From: JBNFVY01 sp049943335 | Lineage (GTDB): Bacteria > Pseudomonadota > Alphaproteobacteria > Rhodobacterales > Rhodobacteraceae | Direction of reading: 5' to 3' | Assembly (NCBI RefSeq): GCF_049943335.1 | Contig: NZ_JBNFVY010000005.1 | Location: 1-64,000, forward strand | Length of the DNA: 64,000 nt | Shown here: piece after piece, positions 18,500 through 26,878 of the stretch | How the letters are laid out: the number at the start of each line of letters is the position of its first letter | How positions within the stretch are numbered: the stretch's first letter is position 1 | Program-made: the position numbers and the translations under genes | The notes under the pieces: model-generated | What the model saw: only the letters and a program-made list of their open reading frames with translations | Database searches by the model: none | What the model was told of the DNA's origin: nothing

Positions 18500-18820
18500 T
18501 CAGTAGATCCCGCCCCCGAACATACTGGCAGCCGAGTTGGTTGCATCAATGGTTGAGGTCTGGGCATTGAACCGCGACACATCGGTCCGGCCCATTTCGG
18601 CGGCGAAGGATCGTAGTTCGGCTGCCAATTCATCTTCGCCCTGCATCAATTCGGGATGTACCGCGAGGAACTGCAAAAGACCGCGCGTGTCGTTCTGACT
18701 GAGATAAGCGTCGATAGTGGTCAACTGGTCCCACGATGGCGCGCCCATACCGGGCGATGCCCGCCCTGCGATCAGCAAGAAGCCGGTAACAATGGCAACG
18801 AGTCGTTTGTTCAGGATCAT
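18500..18820 (-). CDS. Small secreted protein of unknown function
   Basis: 106 residues with a clear signal peptide (residues 1 to about 26: MILNKRLVAIVTGFLLIAG, then a small-residue cleavage site). The mature part of about 80 residues is helical and acidic with no cysteine, and ends in a glycine-rich tail (MFGGGIY). It lies 19 bases after the stop of the proline-rich membrane protein and just before the glycosyltransferases, in the same orientation. It is probably periplasmic. No family was recognised. Confidence 0.65.
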   Translation of the reverse strand: MILNKRLVAIVTGFLLIAGRASPGMGAPSWDQLTTIDAYLSQNDTRGLLQFLAVHPELMQGEDELAAELRSFAAEMGRTDVSRFNAQTSTIDATNSAASMFGGGIY

Positions 18821-18839
18821 GTGGTTCGGGTTCCGTCGG

Positions 18840-20585
18840 TCATTGCGTATTGAGCCGGTTGAGCTTGTTGATCAACTGGCGCTTCAACTGTGCGGCGCGG
18901 CGTGCCTGCAGTTCTTCTGCGGTGGGATTGCGCACTTTCTTGGCGGTGCGCACCGGGCGTTGAGCCGCGCTTCTGTCGCCCTGTAGGTAAAGCTCGATAT
19001 AGCCTTGCGGAGGATTGTTGCGCGAAGAGGAAAAATCACGCGCCTCGGCGCCCATGGTTTTTGCCAGATCAGCCGCCTTTTCGGCATCTTCGGCGTGATA
19101 GTAGCGCACGTTGGAGCGGCTGACCTTGAAATTGACCCGGGTGACGTCTTCGGTCGCGAAGCCGTCTTTCTGAAGCTGGTCAAGTTGCGCTGACAAGGCG
19201 TCGCTTTTGATTGTCGCCGGGGCGAATACATTGACCACCACGCCTTCACCAACGCCGCGGCGGTCGTAAACCGGCGCGGTTTCATCGACGAAGGGCCGGG
19301 CATTTTGGTCCGACGTCAAGGCCAATGGTTCGATCGGCCCGACAGTCTGGCGCACGGCGCCAGTTTCAGGACGGCGCAATTGCAATGACGCCTCCAAGGG
19401 CGAGGACATGGGGGCGTTTAAGGCAGCGGGCACCAACGGGCGGGGTGCACCCGCGCGCTCTGGAATTTGGGGCGGGGCAATTTGCGCTGATGCCAGCGTA
19501 AAGCGCGCCGCCGGCGTCCGATCATCAGGAACAGGATCGAATGAGGCCCAATTCACCCCGCTGGGAAAGTTCGCCGCGGCGGGCGGACGTTGCGCACCCC
19601 GGACTGTGACCGGCGCGGCAAGGTGTGCAGGTTTCTGCAATGCGGCCAGCGACGTGTCTGTTTGCGCATCTGTGGCCAACATGAGAGGCGGGGCAACTGG
19701 CGTTGGGGCAGACGTGGGGGGACGCGGCAGCTGTGGACCAGTCGCGCGGTCAAGTTCGACGGCGCGGTCCAGAACGGGTAAACCGGACACGGTCATCGCC
19801 TCAGGCATCGCCGCCGAACGGTCGGACACCGCAACAGACGCCGCGTGGTCAGGTGTGCGTAGCCGCAAGGCCATCGGTGTGCCGCGCGCCGGAAAAGACT
19901 GCGCAGAATTTTGTGCCCCGTCGGGCATCGTCATGACCTTAGGCAACGGGGCGCCGGCCCATGGCGGCGGCGTGTTCATCGCGTCAACGCCGGTCAGCAA
20001 ACGCGGTCCGGGTGCGGGTGCCTCAGTGGGGATCTGCGACGATTGTACGTTCATCGATGGGGCATCTGACGCTGAACCGCTTAGCCGCCCAACGAGGTCG
20101 GGGACTTGCATCGCGATGATCCCCGCAGTCGCGCCGCCAAGAAAAACGCCCGCCAGCACCCATAGGGAACGCGTCTTTCGGGCGGGCGGTTTGGTCTGCT
20201 TGCCGGGTTGAGCGGCCACGGCGGCCAAGGCAGCTTCCAGCTTTTCGATGCGCTCATCCAGCGGCGCTACTGCGGTTCCAGGAGCCGCCGCGTCGGCTGC
20301 GTCGTTGTTGTCCGCTTGCAAATCTGCCGTGGGCTGCGCCTGTTTGCGCGGCTCGAACGGAACGATCAGCGTGTCGGGTTTTGCGAAGTCGGGCGGGGCC
20401 GCGCGCGCGAATTCGGGTTTGGCGGTCGCCTTTTTTTGCTCAAGAATCTTGGCGCGCTTCAGACGTGCTTCTTCGAGACGCTTTTCCCACGCCTCAGAGT
20501 TCATTCTGTCCAGTACTTTGGCGTGGTCATCCGCAGTGGTGCTTGTGTCCGGCTGCGATGCCCCCGCATCAGCGAATTCGCCCAT
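18840..20585 (-). CDS. Proline-rich single-span membrane protein, LytR_C-like C-terminal region
   Basis: 581 residues. A cytoplasmic part holds a charged coiled-coil (EAWEKRLEEARLKRAKILEQ at 31-50). One membrane span follows (about 141-159), then a long low-complexity periplasmic stretch rich in Pro, Ala and Thr. A folded C-terminal domain (about 450-560) has the beta-alpha-beta pattern of LytR_C or SPOR-like envelope domains: VVVNVFAPATI, then DQLQKDGF, then NVRYYHAEDAEKAADLAK. I infer an envelope-spanning or periplasm-anchoring role. The start at 20585 is chosen over one 23 codons upstream because the upstream stretch is unlike the rest and the ATG follows GGGGTGTGGGCG. It is the promoter-proximal gene of this cluster. 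Confidence 0.65.
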   Translation of the reverse strand: MGEFADAGASQPDTSTTADDHAKVLDRMNSEAWEKRLEEARLKRAKILEQKKATAKPEFARAAPPDFAKPDTLIVPFEPRKQAQPTADLQADNNDAADAAAPGTAVAPLDERIEKLEAALAAVAAQPGKQTKPPARKTRSLWVLAGVFLGGATAGIIAMQVPDLVGRLSGSASDAPSMNVQSSQIPTEAPAPGPRLLTGVDAMNTPPPWAGAPLPKVMTMPDGAQNSAQSFPARGTPMALRLRTPDHAASVAVSDRSAAMPEAMTVSGLPVLDRAVELDRATGPQLPRPPTSAPTPVAPPLMLATDAQTDTSLAALQKPAHLAAPVTVRGAQRPPAAANFPSGVNWASFDPVPDDRTPAARFTLASAQIAPPQIPERAGAPRPLVPAALNAPMSSPLEASLQLRRPETGAVRQTVGPIEPLALTSDQNARPFVDETAPVYDRRGVGEGVVVNVFAPATIKSDALSAQLDQLQKDGFATEDVTRVNFKVSRSNVRYYHAEDAEKAADLAKTMGAEARDFSSSRNNPPQGYIELYLQGDRSAAQRPVRTAKKVRNPTAEELQARRAAQLKRQLINKLNRLNTQ

Positions 20586-21231
20586 GACGCCCACACCCCT
20601 ATGAGTGGGAAATAAAATAACTATCAACGCACTTAAGGGCAAAGATGTGCCCATATTCAGCGCAAATTGAAACGATCAATTCGTCCCCCAACATAGTCGA
20701 AGGGATACGCGAGAAACAACACTACAATTGTATCCAATCTGGGCCGAAAGAGCAAATATCAACGCCGTGGACGGGGCCTGCGCCCCCGAAAAAGTGGGGT
20801 TTGATTGGCGATCCGGCCCGAGGGGGCTGAAAGCGGCCCTGTATGCGCCAGCGGCGAGCCGTAAGGCAGATCGATCGCGGCCTTTTGGGGGGCTGATTCT
20901 ATTGATCAATTCGTCTGGTCAGCGACACCGAAGCGTCATTTGACTTGGGATGTCGTCGGCCAGACATGTCTATCGACACGCACCGTGGGCCCGCCGGCAT
21001 CGCGCTGCGCATCCGGTGCCTTGCGCGACAGCGATGAGATTTCGAATGCTGATGACAGGCCTGATCATGCGTTCGGGTGGGGCCCGCCTTGGGAACTGCT
21101 ACCGGAGGGTGCGGGGCGCTGTTCATCGGCGTTGGGTTCTGTCGTCTGCCGAGCCGTCGGGGTGGCGCGCCTACGTGGCCGCTGATGGCGTTCAGGCCGG
21201 TCTCTGCGCTATTGCGACTGGCCCGGTTTCG
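20586..21231. other. Gene-free region with a 12-bp direct repeat
   Basis: About 650 bases between the proline-rich protein gene and the end of kpsT. No gene, tRNA or transposase was recognised; the small open frames look like chance. The sequence GATCAATTCGTC occurs at 20674-20685 and again at 20904-20915, flanking about 220 bases of GC-rich DNA with several short inverted repeats. A related GGTCAATTCGTC overlaps the end of kpsM near 21891. It may be a decayed insertion, but this is a guess. Confidence 0.4.
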
Positions 21232-21888
21232 CTAGGCCGTCACGACACGGCGGTATTCCTTCAGAAGGTCGTCGACATGGCTGAAGTAACGAATTCGACC
21301 GTGTTCGAGAAGAATACCGCAATCGCAGTAGTCGCGAATGGTATTTGCCGAATGCGAAATCATGATGATCTGGCTCTTGCCCAATTTTTCGTTAAAGACA
21401 GCCTGGCTCTTTTTCTTGAACTGCTCGTCGCCTACAGCGGTGATTTCGTCGATCAGGTACATTTCGAAGTCGATCGCCATACTAAGGCCGAATGCCAGGC
21501 GCGCTTTCATCCCGCTTGAGTAGGTCTTGATCGGTAGTTTCAACGATGGCCCGAGTTCAGAGAAGTCTTTCACGTACTGGATCACCGCTTCGGTATCCTG
21601 GCCGTAAATACGCGCGACGAAACGAACGTTTTCGATTCCGGTCATCGAGCCGTTGAAGCCTCCGGCAAATCCCAGCGGCCACGACACACGGGCGGATCGG
21701 TAAATTCGCCCGCTATCGGGCGGTTCTGTCCCGGCAAGCAGGCGCATAAAGGTCGACTTGCCAGCCCCGTTGCGCCCCATGATCGCGCAGTTTTTCCCAT
21801 CGGGAAAATCAAAGCTGAGGTCTTGCAGGATGTTCTTGCGAACCCCTTTCAGCTCATAGGATTTTGAAACGTTCTGAACAGAAAGCAT
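21232..21888 (-). CDS. kpsT: Capsule ABC exporter ATPase (KpsT)
   Basis: A 218-residue ATPase of the ABC-2 polysaccharide export family. Walker A is GRNGAGKST at 38-46. The signature loop is in the YSSGMKARLAFGLSMAID stretch, the Walker B aspartate is in MYLIDEI, and the switch histidine is in MISHSA. It lacks the extra C-terminal carbohydrate-binding domain of Wzt, as expected for group 2 capsules. With KpsM it moves Kdo-linked polysaccharide across the inner membrane. It follows kpsM by 3 bases in a kpsE-kpsM-kpsT operon. Confidence 0.93.
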   Translation of the reverse strand: MLSVQNVSKSYELKGVRKNILQDLSFDFPDGKNCAIMGRNGAGKSTFMRLLAGTEPPDSGRIYRSARVSWPLGFAGGFNGSMTGIENVRFVARIYGQDTEAVIQYVKDFSELGPSLKLPIKTYSSGMKARLAFGLSMAIDFEMYLIDEITAVGDEQFKKKSQAVFNEKLGKSQIIMISHSANTIRDYCDCGILLEHGRIRYFSHVDDLLKEYRRVVTA

Positions 21889-21891
21889 GGG

Positions 21892-22680
21892 TCAATTCGT
21901 CCGCTTTTTTCGAAAGAGGCGTTCGCCGGCAAGGCCCAGAAGTATGAGAAGCGTCGCCACCATAAGAACATATGATTTGTCCAGAACCATGCTGTTATAC
22001 CGCGGGTAGAAGCCTTCGCGCATCCATTCGACAAGATGCAGGACCGGGTTCCATTTCAGAACGGCGATCGCTTCGGGGGGAAGCTGACTGGGAACATAGA
22101 AAATCGCAGAAACGAAGAACAATGGGCGGGTCAACACGCGCTCGACCTGAGTCCAGGTGTCCCACATCGACGACACGACAGCATTCATCAGACCCATCCC
22201 AAACCCCAGCAACCACGTTGTGATGAAGGCCAGAATGAGAGCTTCGGGATGGGATGGCCACGGTGCCAACCCAAGTGATATCAACGCCCCAAAGAAAAGG
22301 ACCATAATGGCCAGGTACGTCGCCGCGATGAGCAGCGCCCGTGCAATCAATGTGTCCAGTTCCCGAATGACAGGATAGGTCAGCAGCGCCCGGTTCGCAT
22401 TGAACACCGAATTCAATTTGTGGGACAGTTCGCTAAAGTATTGCAACGCCATGATGCCCGTTCCGAAGAACAATGCGAGGCTCGAGCCAAAAGGCGCTTG
22501 CCGCCCGACCAGGGTGAAGACGAACACAAGAACGCCGACACTTGCTGTTGGCGTGATGATTGCCCACAGATAACCGAAGTTGGATGTTCCAAAGGTCGCG
22601 CGTGTTTCGCGGATCACCAAGCTGGCAATCACCCGCACCTGCAGGATCAGCAATTCACCAACCGAAGTATGCCGTGTCAT
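21892..22680 (-). CDS. kpsM: Capsule ABC exporter permease (KpsM)
   Basis: A 262-residue ABC-2 permease with six hydrophobic segments. The N-terminal VIASLVIRETRATFGTSNFG stretch with its amphipathic helix is typical of KpsM/BexB, as is the late FFVSAIFYVPSQLPPEA loop. It forms the membrane channel driven by KpsT. ATG 22680 overlaps the kpsE stop by 4 bases. Confidence 0.93.
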   Translation of the reverse strand: MTRHTSVGELLILQVRVIASLVIRETRATFGTSNFGYLWAIITPTASVGVLVFVFTLVGRQAPFGSSLALFFGTGIMALQYFSELSHKLNSVFNANRALLTYPVIRELDTLIARALLIAATYLAIMVLFFGALISLGLAPWPSHPEALILAFITTWLLGFGMGLMNAVVSSMWDTWTQVERVLTRPLFFVSAIFYVPSQLPPEAIAVLKWNPVLHLVEWMREGFYPRYNSMVLDKSYVLMVATLLILLGLAGERLFRKKRTN

Positions 22681-23948
22681 GACAGGTGATCCCGAACCGA
22701 ATACGTGAGCAAGGTTGCGATGCTCCAGAAGGCAAAGAAGACAAAGCTGACGATTGCGGTGTCCTTGATGCGTTCGGGATAGGCTGCGTCTTGGGGGATG
22801 CTGGGTTGTAGGTGGATCGCGAGATAGCGTTGCTTGCGGTCCGCATCACGGCGCGCCTGTTCCAAAGAGTTGAGCGCGGACGCGTAACTCTCTTCGGCAA
22901 AACGGCGTTCGACCTCTAACGTTTCAAATGTGGTCAACTGGTCCGATGTGCCGTTGGGGATATCGATCGTTCCCGAGATTTGGGCGCGTCTGGCGGCAAT
23001 CTGTTCAAGAAGCGCATCTTTTTGTCTGTGCAGTGCGACGAGAGATGGGGCATTTTCATCAAGTAGGTTTTCGATCGCAGCGATCCGCGCGTTCAAATCG
23101 ACGAGTCGCGCTTCAAGCGCCCCCAAAAGCTCAATGTCGAGCGCTGCGGTTGCGGCCGGATTCACCGATTGCTCTTGTTGTCGGAACGTGCTGAGCGCGG
23201 CCAGGGCAGAACGCAGTCGTTCTTCCTGGCGCGTGACTTCCGCTTCTGCGAAGCGCAACGCATCTTGTCGTGCCTGCGAGGATAGATCGTTGACCAAACT
23301 TTGACTCATCCGAAGGATTTCGGTGGCAACAGCTTCGGCGTGTTCAGGCGAAAAGGACTGAACTTCGAAATTTATGATCCCCGAGGTTGAATCGAAGCTC
23401 GTCGAAATGACCTTTTGCCAGTACTTTACAAATTCCTCGATGGTTGCGTCGGGTTTAAGGCGCATCAAGAAATCATTTTCAGGGTCGCTGTACGTGCCGC
23501 GCAGATCCAACTTCGCATCCAAGTCTTCGACCAACTTGCGGCTCTGCAGATATTCAAGGACGATGTAGGAATCCGATGTGGTCGAACCGGTACTGGCCAG
23601 CCCGGTCAGCGCGCCAATGCCATCCAGCCCCATACCAGCGTCGACACCGCGAACAGAAAAACCGGCTGACGACGCGTACCGGTCCGAGGCGATGGCAAAA
23701 TAATAGAAGATCGCCGCGATAATCGGGGCAAGCACGCAGAGCCCAAATGACAATGCGAGCAGTAGGCGTCTCTTCTGTTGTGGCCGAAGACGCTTGGTCC
23801 CCGCAGGGCCTGCTGTGAGTTCTACGACCTCGCCTTTTGGCTTTTTAGCACCCGGCTTCCGGATGTTAGCACCTGGCTTCGGGGTGTTAGCACCTGGCTT
23901 CCGAATGTTAGCACCCGGCTTCGGGGCGTCTTTTTTTGGCTTCGCCAT
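22677..23948 (-). CDS. kpsE: Capsule export inner-membrane protein (KpsE/BexC type)
   Basis: 423 residues. After a basic N-terminal repeat region (residues 9-36, four 7-residue KPGA-type units) there is a first membrane span (about 62-88). A long periplasmic domain with heptad-rich coiled-coil follows (ARLVDLNARIAAIENLLDEN; EVTRQEERLRSALAALSTF), then a second span at the C-terminus (FVFFAFWSIATLLTYSV). This is the PCP-3 layout of KpsE/BexC/CtrB, which links KpsMT to the outer-membrane channel. It is first in the kpsE-kpsM-kpsT operon. Length matches the family except for the repeat-bearing N-terminus. Confidence 0.88.
   Translation of the reverse strand: MAKPKKDAPKPGANIRKPGANTPKPGANIRKPGAKKPKGEVVELTAGPAGTKRLRPQQKRRLLLALSFGLCVLAPIIAAIFYYFAIASDRYASSAGFSVRGVDAGMGLDGIGALTGLASTGSTTSDSYIVLEYLQSRKLVEDLDAKLDLRGTYSDPENDFLMRLKPDATIEEFVKYWQKVISTSFDSTSGIINFEVQSFSPEHAEAVATEILRMSQSLVNDLSSQARQDALRFAEAEVTRQEERLRSALAALSTFRQQEQSVNPAATAALDIELLGALEARLVDLNARIAAIENLLDENAPSLVALHRQKDALLEQIAARRAQISGTIDIPNGTSDQLTTFETLEVERRFAEESYASALNSLEQARRDADRKQRYLAIHLQPSIPQDAAYPERIKDTAIVSFVFFAFWSIATLLTYSVRDHLS
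23845..23928 (-). repeat. 21-bp tandem repeat, four copies, inside kpsE
   Basis: Four adjacent 21-bp units begin TTAGCACC on the plus strand (23845-23865, 23866-23886, 23887-23907, 23908-23928). Units 1 and 3 are closest to each other, as are 2 and 4, suggesting duplication of a 42-bp pair. They encode 7-residue units with the core KPGA in the cytoplasmic N-terminus of KpsE. The length is a multiple of three, so copy-number change would keep frame. Confidence 0.9.
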
Positions 23949-24419
23949 TGTCTTGCCTCTCGGTCATGATCTTTGGGACCATAGCCATTTTATTGAGTTT
24001 ATTGCGCGCTTGCGCGTGTTGCAGTTGGGTATTCGGATGCCCCGAGATTACTATCCTTGCACGTGTTGTCTGCGCAACCTGCAGAAGATCAGGTGTTTTT
24101 TATAGGCCAAACCGCCAACTGCTACAATTCTCGGTGGGTCAACCACCGCCTCAAGTAAGTTCTGCTGCTGTGTTGAAGGTTTTTTCTTCATTCTACGTTA
24201 AAAAACCGAGAGTATTCGTTGCGCGAACAGTCGGCTCTGTGCTGCCTGACAGGTGCAATTATTTCAACTTGCAAGAGTAGGTTACCACAATGGGTTCATT
24301 CAGGCAGGTGATCGCCGGTTGTCGCGAGAGGCGATTGGACCCGGTGCAACTATTGCGCTAGTAGTGCGGTTGCGAGGGTGAGTTGGCAGAAGGTCGCTCG
24401 TATCGAAAGTCGAAGCGTG
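23949..24419. other. Divergent promoter region of the capsule genes
   Basis: About 470 bases between kpsE (minus) and kpsS (plus), AT-richer than the surroundings. It contains an 8-bp inverted repeat (GGTTTTTT at 24178-24185, its complement at 24200-24207) and a smaller one (CGGTGG-GTCAA-CCACCG near 24132-24148). No ops/JUMPstart element was recognised. It must contain the promoters for both capsule operons. Confidence 0.5.
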
Positions 24420-25721
24420 ATGAATAATAGTCCGAATTGGGCAATGAACCCGATTGTCGACGAGCAAGTAAGCGCGCGCTCGGAAATACCGCAGGTGGGC
24501 CCTTCCGGCCTTCACCGGCCGTTGAACGTCCTCTTGCTTCAGGGCCCCGTAGGGGGGTTTTTCTCTCAGTTGCGAAAAACCCTGGGGGCGCGTGGCCACA
24601 ACGTCACACGGTTCGCGTTCAATGCGCCCGACCGGATGTTTGACCGCCATGCGGGGCGCAGGGACTTTGCTGGTACTTTGGATGACTGGCGCGAAGAGCT
24701 TGAACGCACGTTCGCTGAACTCGACACCGACTTGGTCCTTCTTTTTGGGGCCTGTCGCCCGATACATACGGTTGCGCGAGCGGTCGCACTGGCGCATGGC
24801 ATTCCGGTCTTGTGCCTCGAAGAGGGGTACATTCGCCCCGGATATGTGACGGCCGAATGGGGCGGGAACAATGCTGGTTCGCCTGTTGCAGGCAAGGTCC
24901 CTGATGAGTTTCCCTCATCTTGCCACCCGCCTGAACAAACAGACTTTCAGGGATTCCATGATCTTCTGTTCAAGTCGTTTTGCTACTACGGATTGTTGAG
25001 TGCCTTCGGTAGCAACCAGGAACGTTCCATTTCGCATCGTCAGATCCGCCCGTTCCGAGAGGTTCGTCTTTGGCTATTGAACCTTGCGCGCAAGCTGGCG
25101 TTCGAGAGAGCGGATCAACGATTCATCGACCATCTGGAAACGGCGCGTGTGAAATACATGGTTGTAGCGCTTCAGGTTCCCAACGACTTGAGCCTTGGCG
25201 AGGCAGCCTTTGGCTGGACTGCCGAGCGGCTTGTACGCAACACGATCGCGTCGTTGGCATCCACCGGCCCAGAGGATTTACACTTGGTGTTCAAGGCACA
25301 TCCGTTAGCACGCGGACATGATCGCAGTCTTACCATGATCCCCGAAATCTCTGCGCAAATGGGTGTCGCGGATCGTGTGCACCTGGTGCATGTGGGGTCG
25401 CTGGGACAGTTGGTCCGAAACTCAGCCGGATTGATCACCATCAACAGCACGTCAGGCCTGTCGGCAATTGCGCATGGCAAACCACTGATGGCTGTGGGGC
25501 GGGCAGTCTATGCGAATCCGCGCATTGCGACATGCGCCAATGGGAAACCGGATTTTGACGCATTCTGGCGTTCGAATTTTGTTGCCGAAAAGACTCTGCG
25601 AAACGCCTATTTGAATTGGCTCGTTGCGACGTGCCTGCTTCCCGGCGATTACTATGCAAAGTCGGGTGTTGAGGTCGCGGCCAACGCGATCGCCGATAAG
25701 ATTGAGGCGGAATGCAAGTAG
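24420..25721 (+). CDS. kpsS: Capsule Kdo transferase (KpsS type)
   Basis: 433 residues that follow the KpsS pattern along its length. The blocks are NVLLLQGPVGGFFSQL near the start, FGACRPIHTVARA, CLEEGYIRPGYVT with the conserved glutamate pair, VVALQVPNDLSL, FKAHPLARGH, and TINSTSGLSAIAHGKPL. KpsS adds the first Kdo to lyso-phosphatidylglycerol to begin the poly-Kdo linker of group 2 capsules. Three starts are possible (GTG 24378, ATG 24420, ATG 24444). None has a strong SD; 24420 is a compromise. It overlaps the next gene by 10 bases. Confidence 0.9.
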   Translation: MNNSPNWAMNPIVDEQVSARSEIPQVGPSGLHRPLNVLLLQGPVGGFFSQLRKTLGARGHNVTRFAFNAPDRMFDRHAGRRDFAGTLDDWREELERTFAELDTDLVLLFGACRPIHTVARAVALAHGIPVLCLEEGYIRPGYVTAEWGGNNAGSPVAGKVPDEFPSSCHPPEQTDFQGFHDLLFKSFCYYGLLSAFGSNQERSISHRQIRPFREVRLWLLNLARKLAFERADQRFIDHLETARVKYMVVALQVPNDLSLGEAAFGWTAERLVRNTIASLASTGPEDLHLVFKAHPLARGHDRSLTMIPEISAQMGVADRVHLVHVGSLGQLVRNSAGLITINSTSGLSAIAHGKPLMAVGRAVYANPRIATCANGKPDFDAFWRSNFVAEKTLRNAYLNWLVATCLLPGDYYAKSGVEVAANAIADKIEAECK

Positions 25722-26875
25722 AATCCTTTTTTTCGTGGGCGCCGCGCACGTTTTTGGTGACTGCTGTGATCGCGCTTGGCGGGTGCGCGTCATTGCCAGC
25801 GCATGGGCCGTCCACTCAGGCGATCGTCGGGGATCAAAAGCCCTCGGAAACCATCGATGTCGCAATGGAATACGAGTTGGTAACGCTCACTGCGGAAAGC
25901 GCAAAAAGGCATGGCGCCCGGACGCCTGAGCGCTTTTCCGCCACGACGCGGTCACGGACCATCCGGACCAATCGCGATGTCATTGCCGAGGGCGATGGAC
26001 TTTCAATCAGGATTTGGGAAGCAGGCGAAGAAGGCCTGTTTTCGACAGCCGAACAACGTGACACGGAAATCCTGGTGACAGTTGCCAGTGACGGCACGGT
26101 ACGGGTGCCCTATGCCGGGCAAGTCACTGCGCGCGGCAAATCCTTGGAAGATCTGCGTGCAGATCTGTTAGAGGCCGTTAGCGGAAAAGCACTTGAGCCG
26201 GAAATACAAGTGTCGCGCCTGCAAAGTGATGCGCTGAGCGTTTCGGTGTTGGGGGACGTGAATCGACCGGGTCGGATCGAACTGCCCACCCAAAGCGCGT
26301 CACTGCTTGATGTGATCGCTTTGGCGGGGGGGCAATCTCAACCCGCGTGGGAGACCCGTGTTACCTTGGTGCGCGGATCGCGCCGTGAGACCATTCGTTT
26401 GGATAGCGCGTTCGACGTCGCCGCAAATAATGTCGCAATTTTGCCAGGCGATACCGTCCATCTTGAATTCGCCCCCCGATATTTTTCGGCTTTTGGTGCC
26501 GTGACCAAAAGCGGAGAGCAGCGGCTCGCCAAACCTCGTGTAACCCTTGCCGGGGCGATCGCAAATGCCGGCGGCTTGCGCGATTCTCAGGCTGACCCGG
26601 CATCGATCTTCTTGTTCCGGTTTGAGGACAAGGCGCAGTTTGGCGCTTTGACCCCAGAGCAGCGCGCCAAGCTGGTCGGCGACAAGCTGCCCGTCATTTA
26701 CAGACTGGATATGAGCCGGGCAGACGCATTTTTTCTGGCTAAGATTTTTGAAATCGATGATGGCGATATTCTGTACGTCGCCAATGCCCAAGCCAGTGAA
26801 CTACGGAAATTCGTCATCACATTGCTGTCGCCGGTTCTTGCGAGTTCGAACGCAGCAAACAACCTGAGAGACTGA
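25712..26875 (+). CDS. Polysaccharide export outer-membrane lipoprotein (Wza/KpsD-like)
   Basis: 387 residues with a lipobox LGGC (acylated cysteine at 25) after a short signal sequence. A Poly_export domain (about 90-175: EGDGLSIRIWEAGEEGLF, then VASDGTVRVPYAGQV) is followed by two SLBB-like segments (VLGDVNRPGRIELPT near 185; AFGAVTKSGEQRLAKP near 268). The C-terminus (KFVITLLSPVLASSN) could be the amphipathic helix that forms the outer-membrane pore in Wza. It is the likely outer-membrane channel partner of KpsE. It is shorter than E. coli KpsD and more like Wza or CtrA/BexD. Confidence 0.88.
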   Translation: MQVESFFSWAPRTFLVTAVIALGGCASLPAHGPSTQAIVGDQKPSETIDVAMEYELVTLTAESAKRHGARTPERFSATTRSRTIRTNRDVIAEGDGLSIRIWEAGEEGLFSTAEQRDTEILVTVASDGTVRVPYAGQVTARGKSLEDLRADLLEAVSGKALEPEIQVSRLQSDALSVSVLGDVNRPGRIELPTQSASLLDVIALAGGQSQPAWETRVTLVRGSRRETIRLDSAFDVAANNVAILPGDTVHLEFAPRYFSAFGAVTKSGEQRLAKPRVTLAGAIANAGGLRDSQADPASIFLFRFEDKAQFGALTPEQRAKLVGDKLPVIYRLDMSRADAFFLAKIFEIDDGDILYVANAQASELRKFVITLLSPVLASSNAANNLRD

Positions 26876-26878
26876 ACC

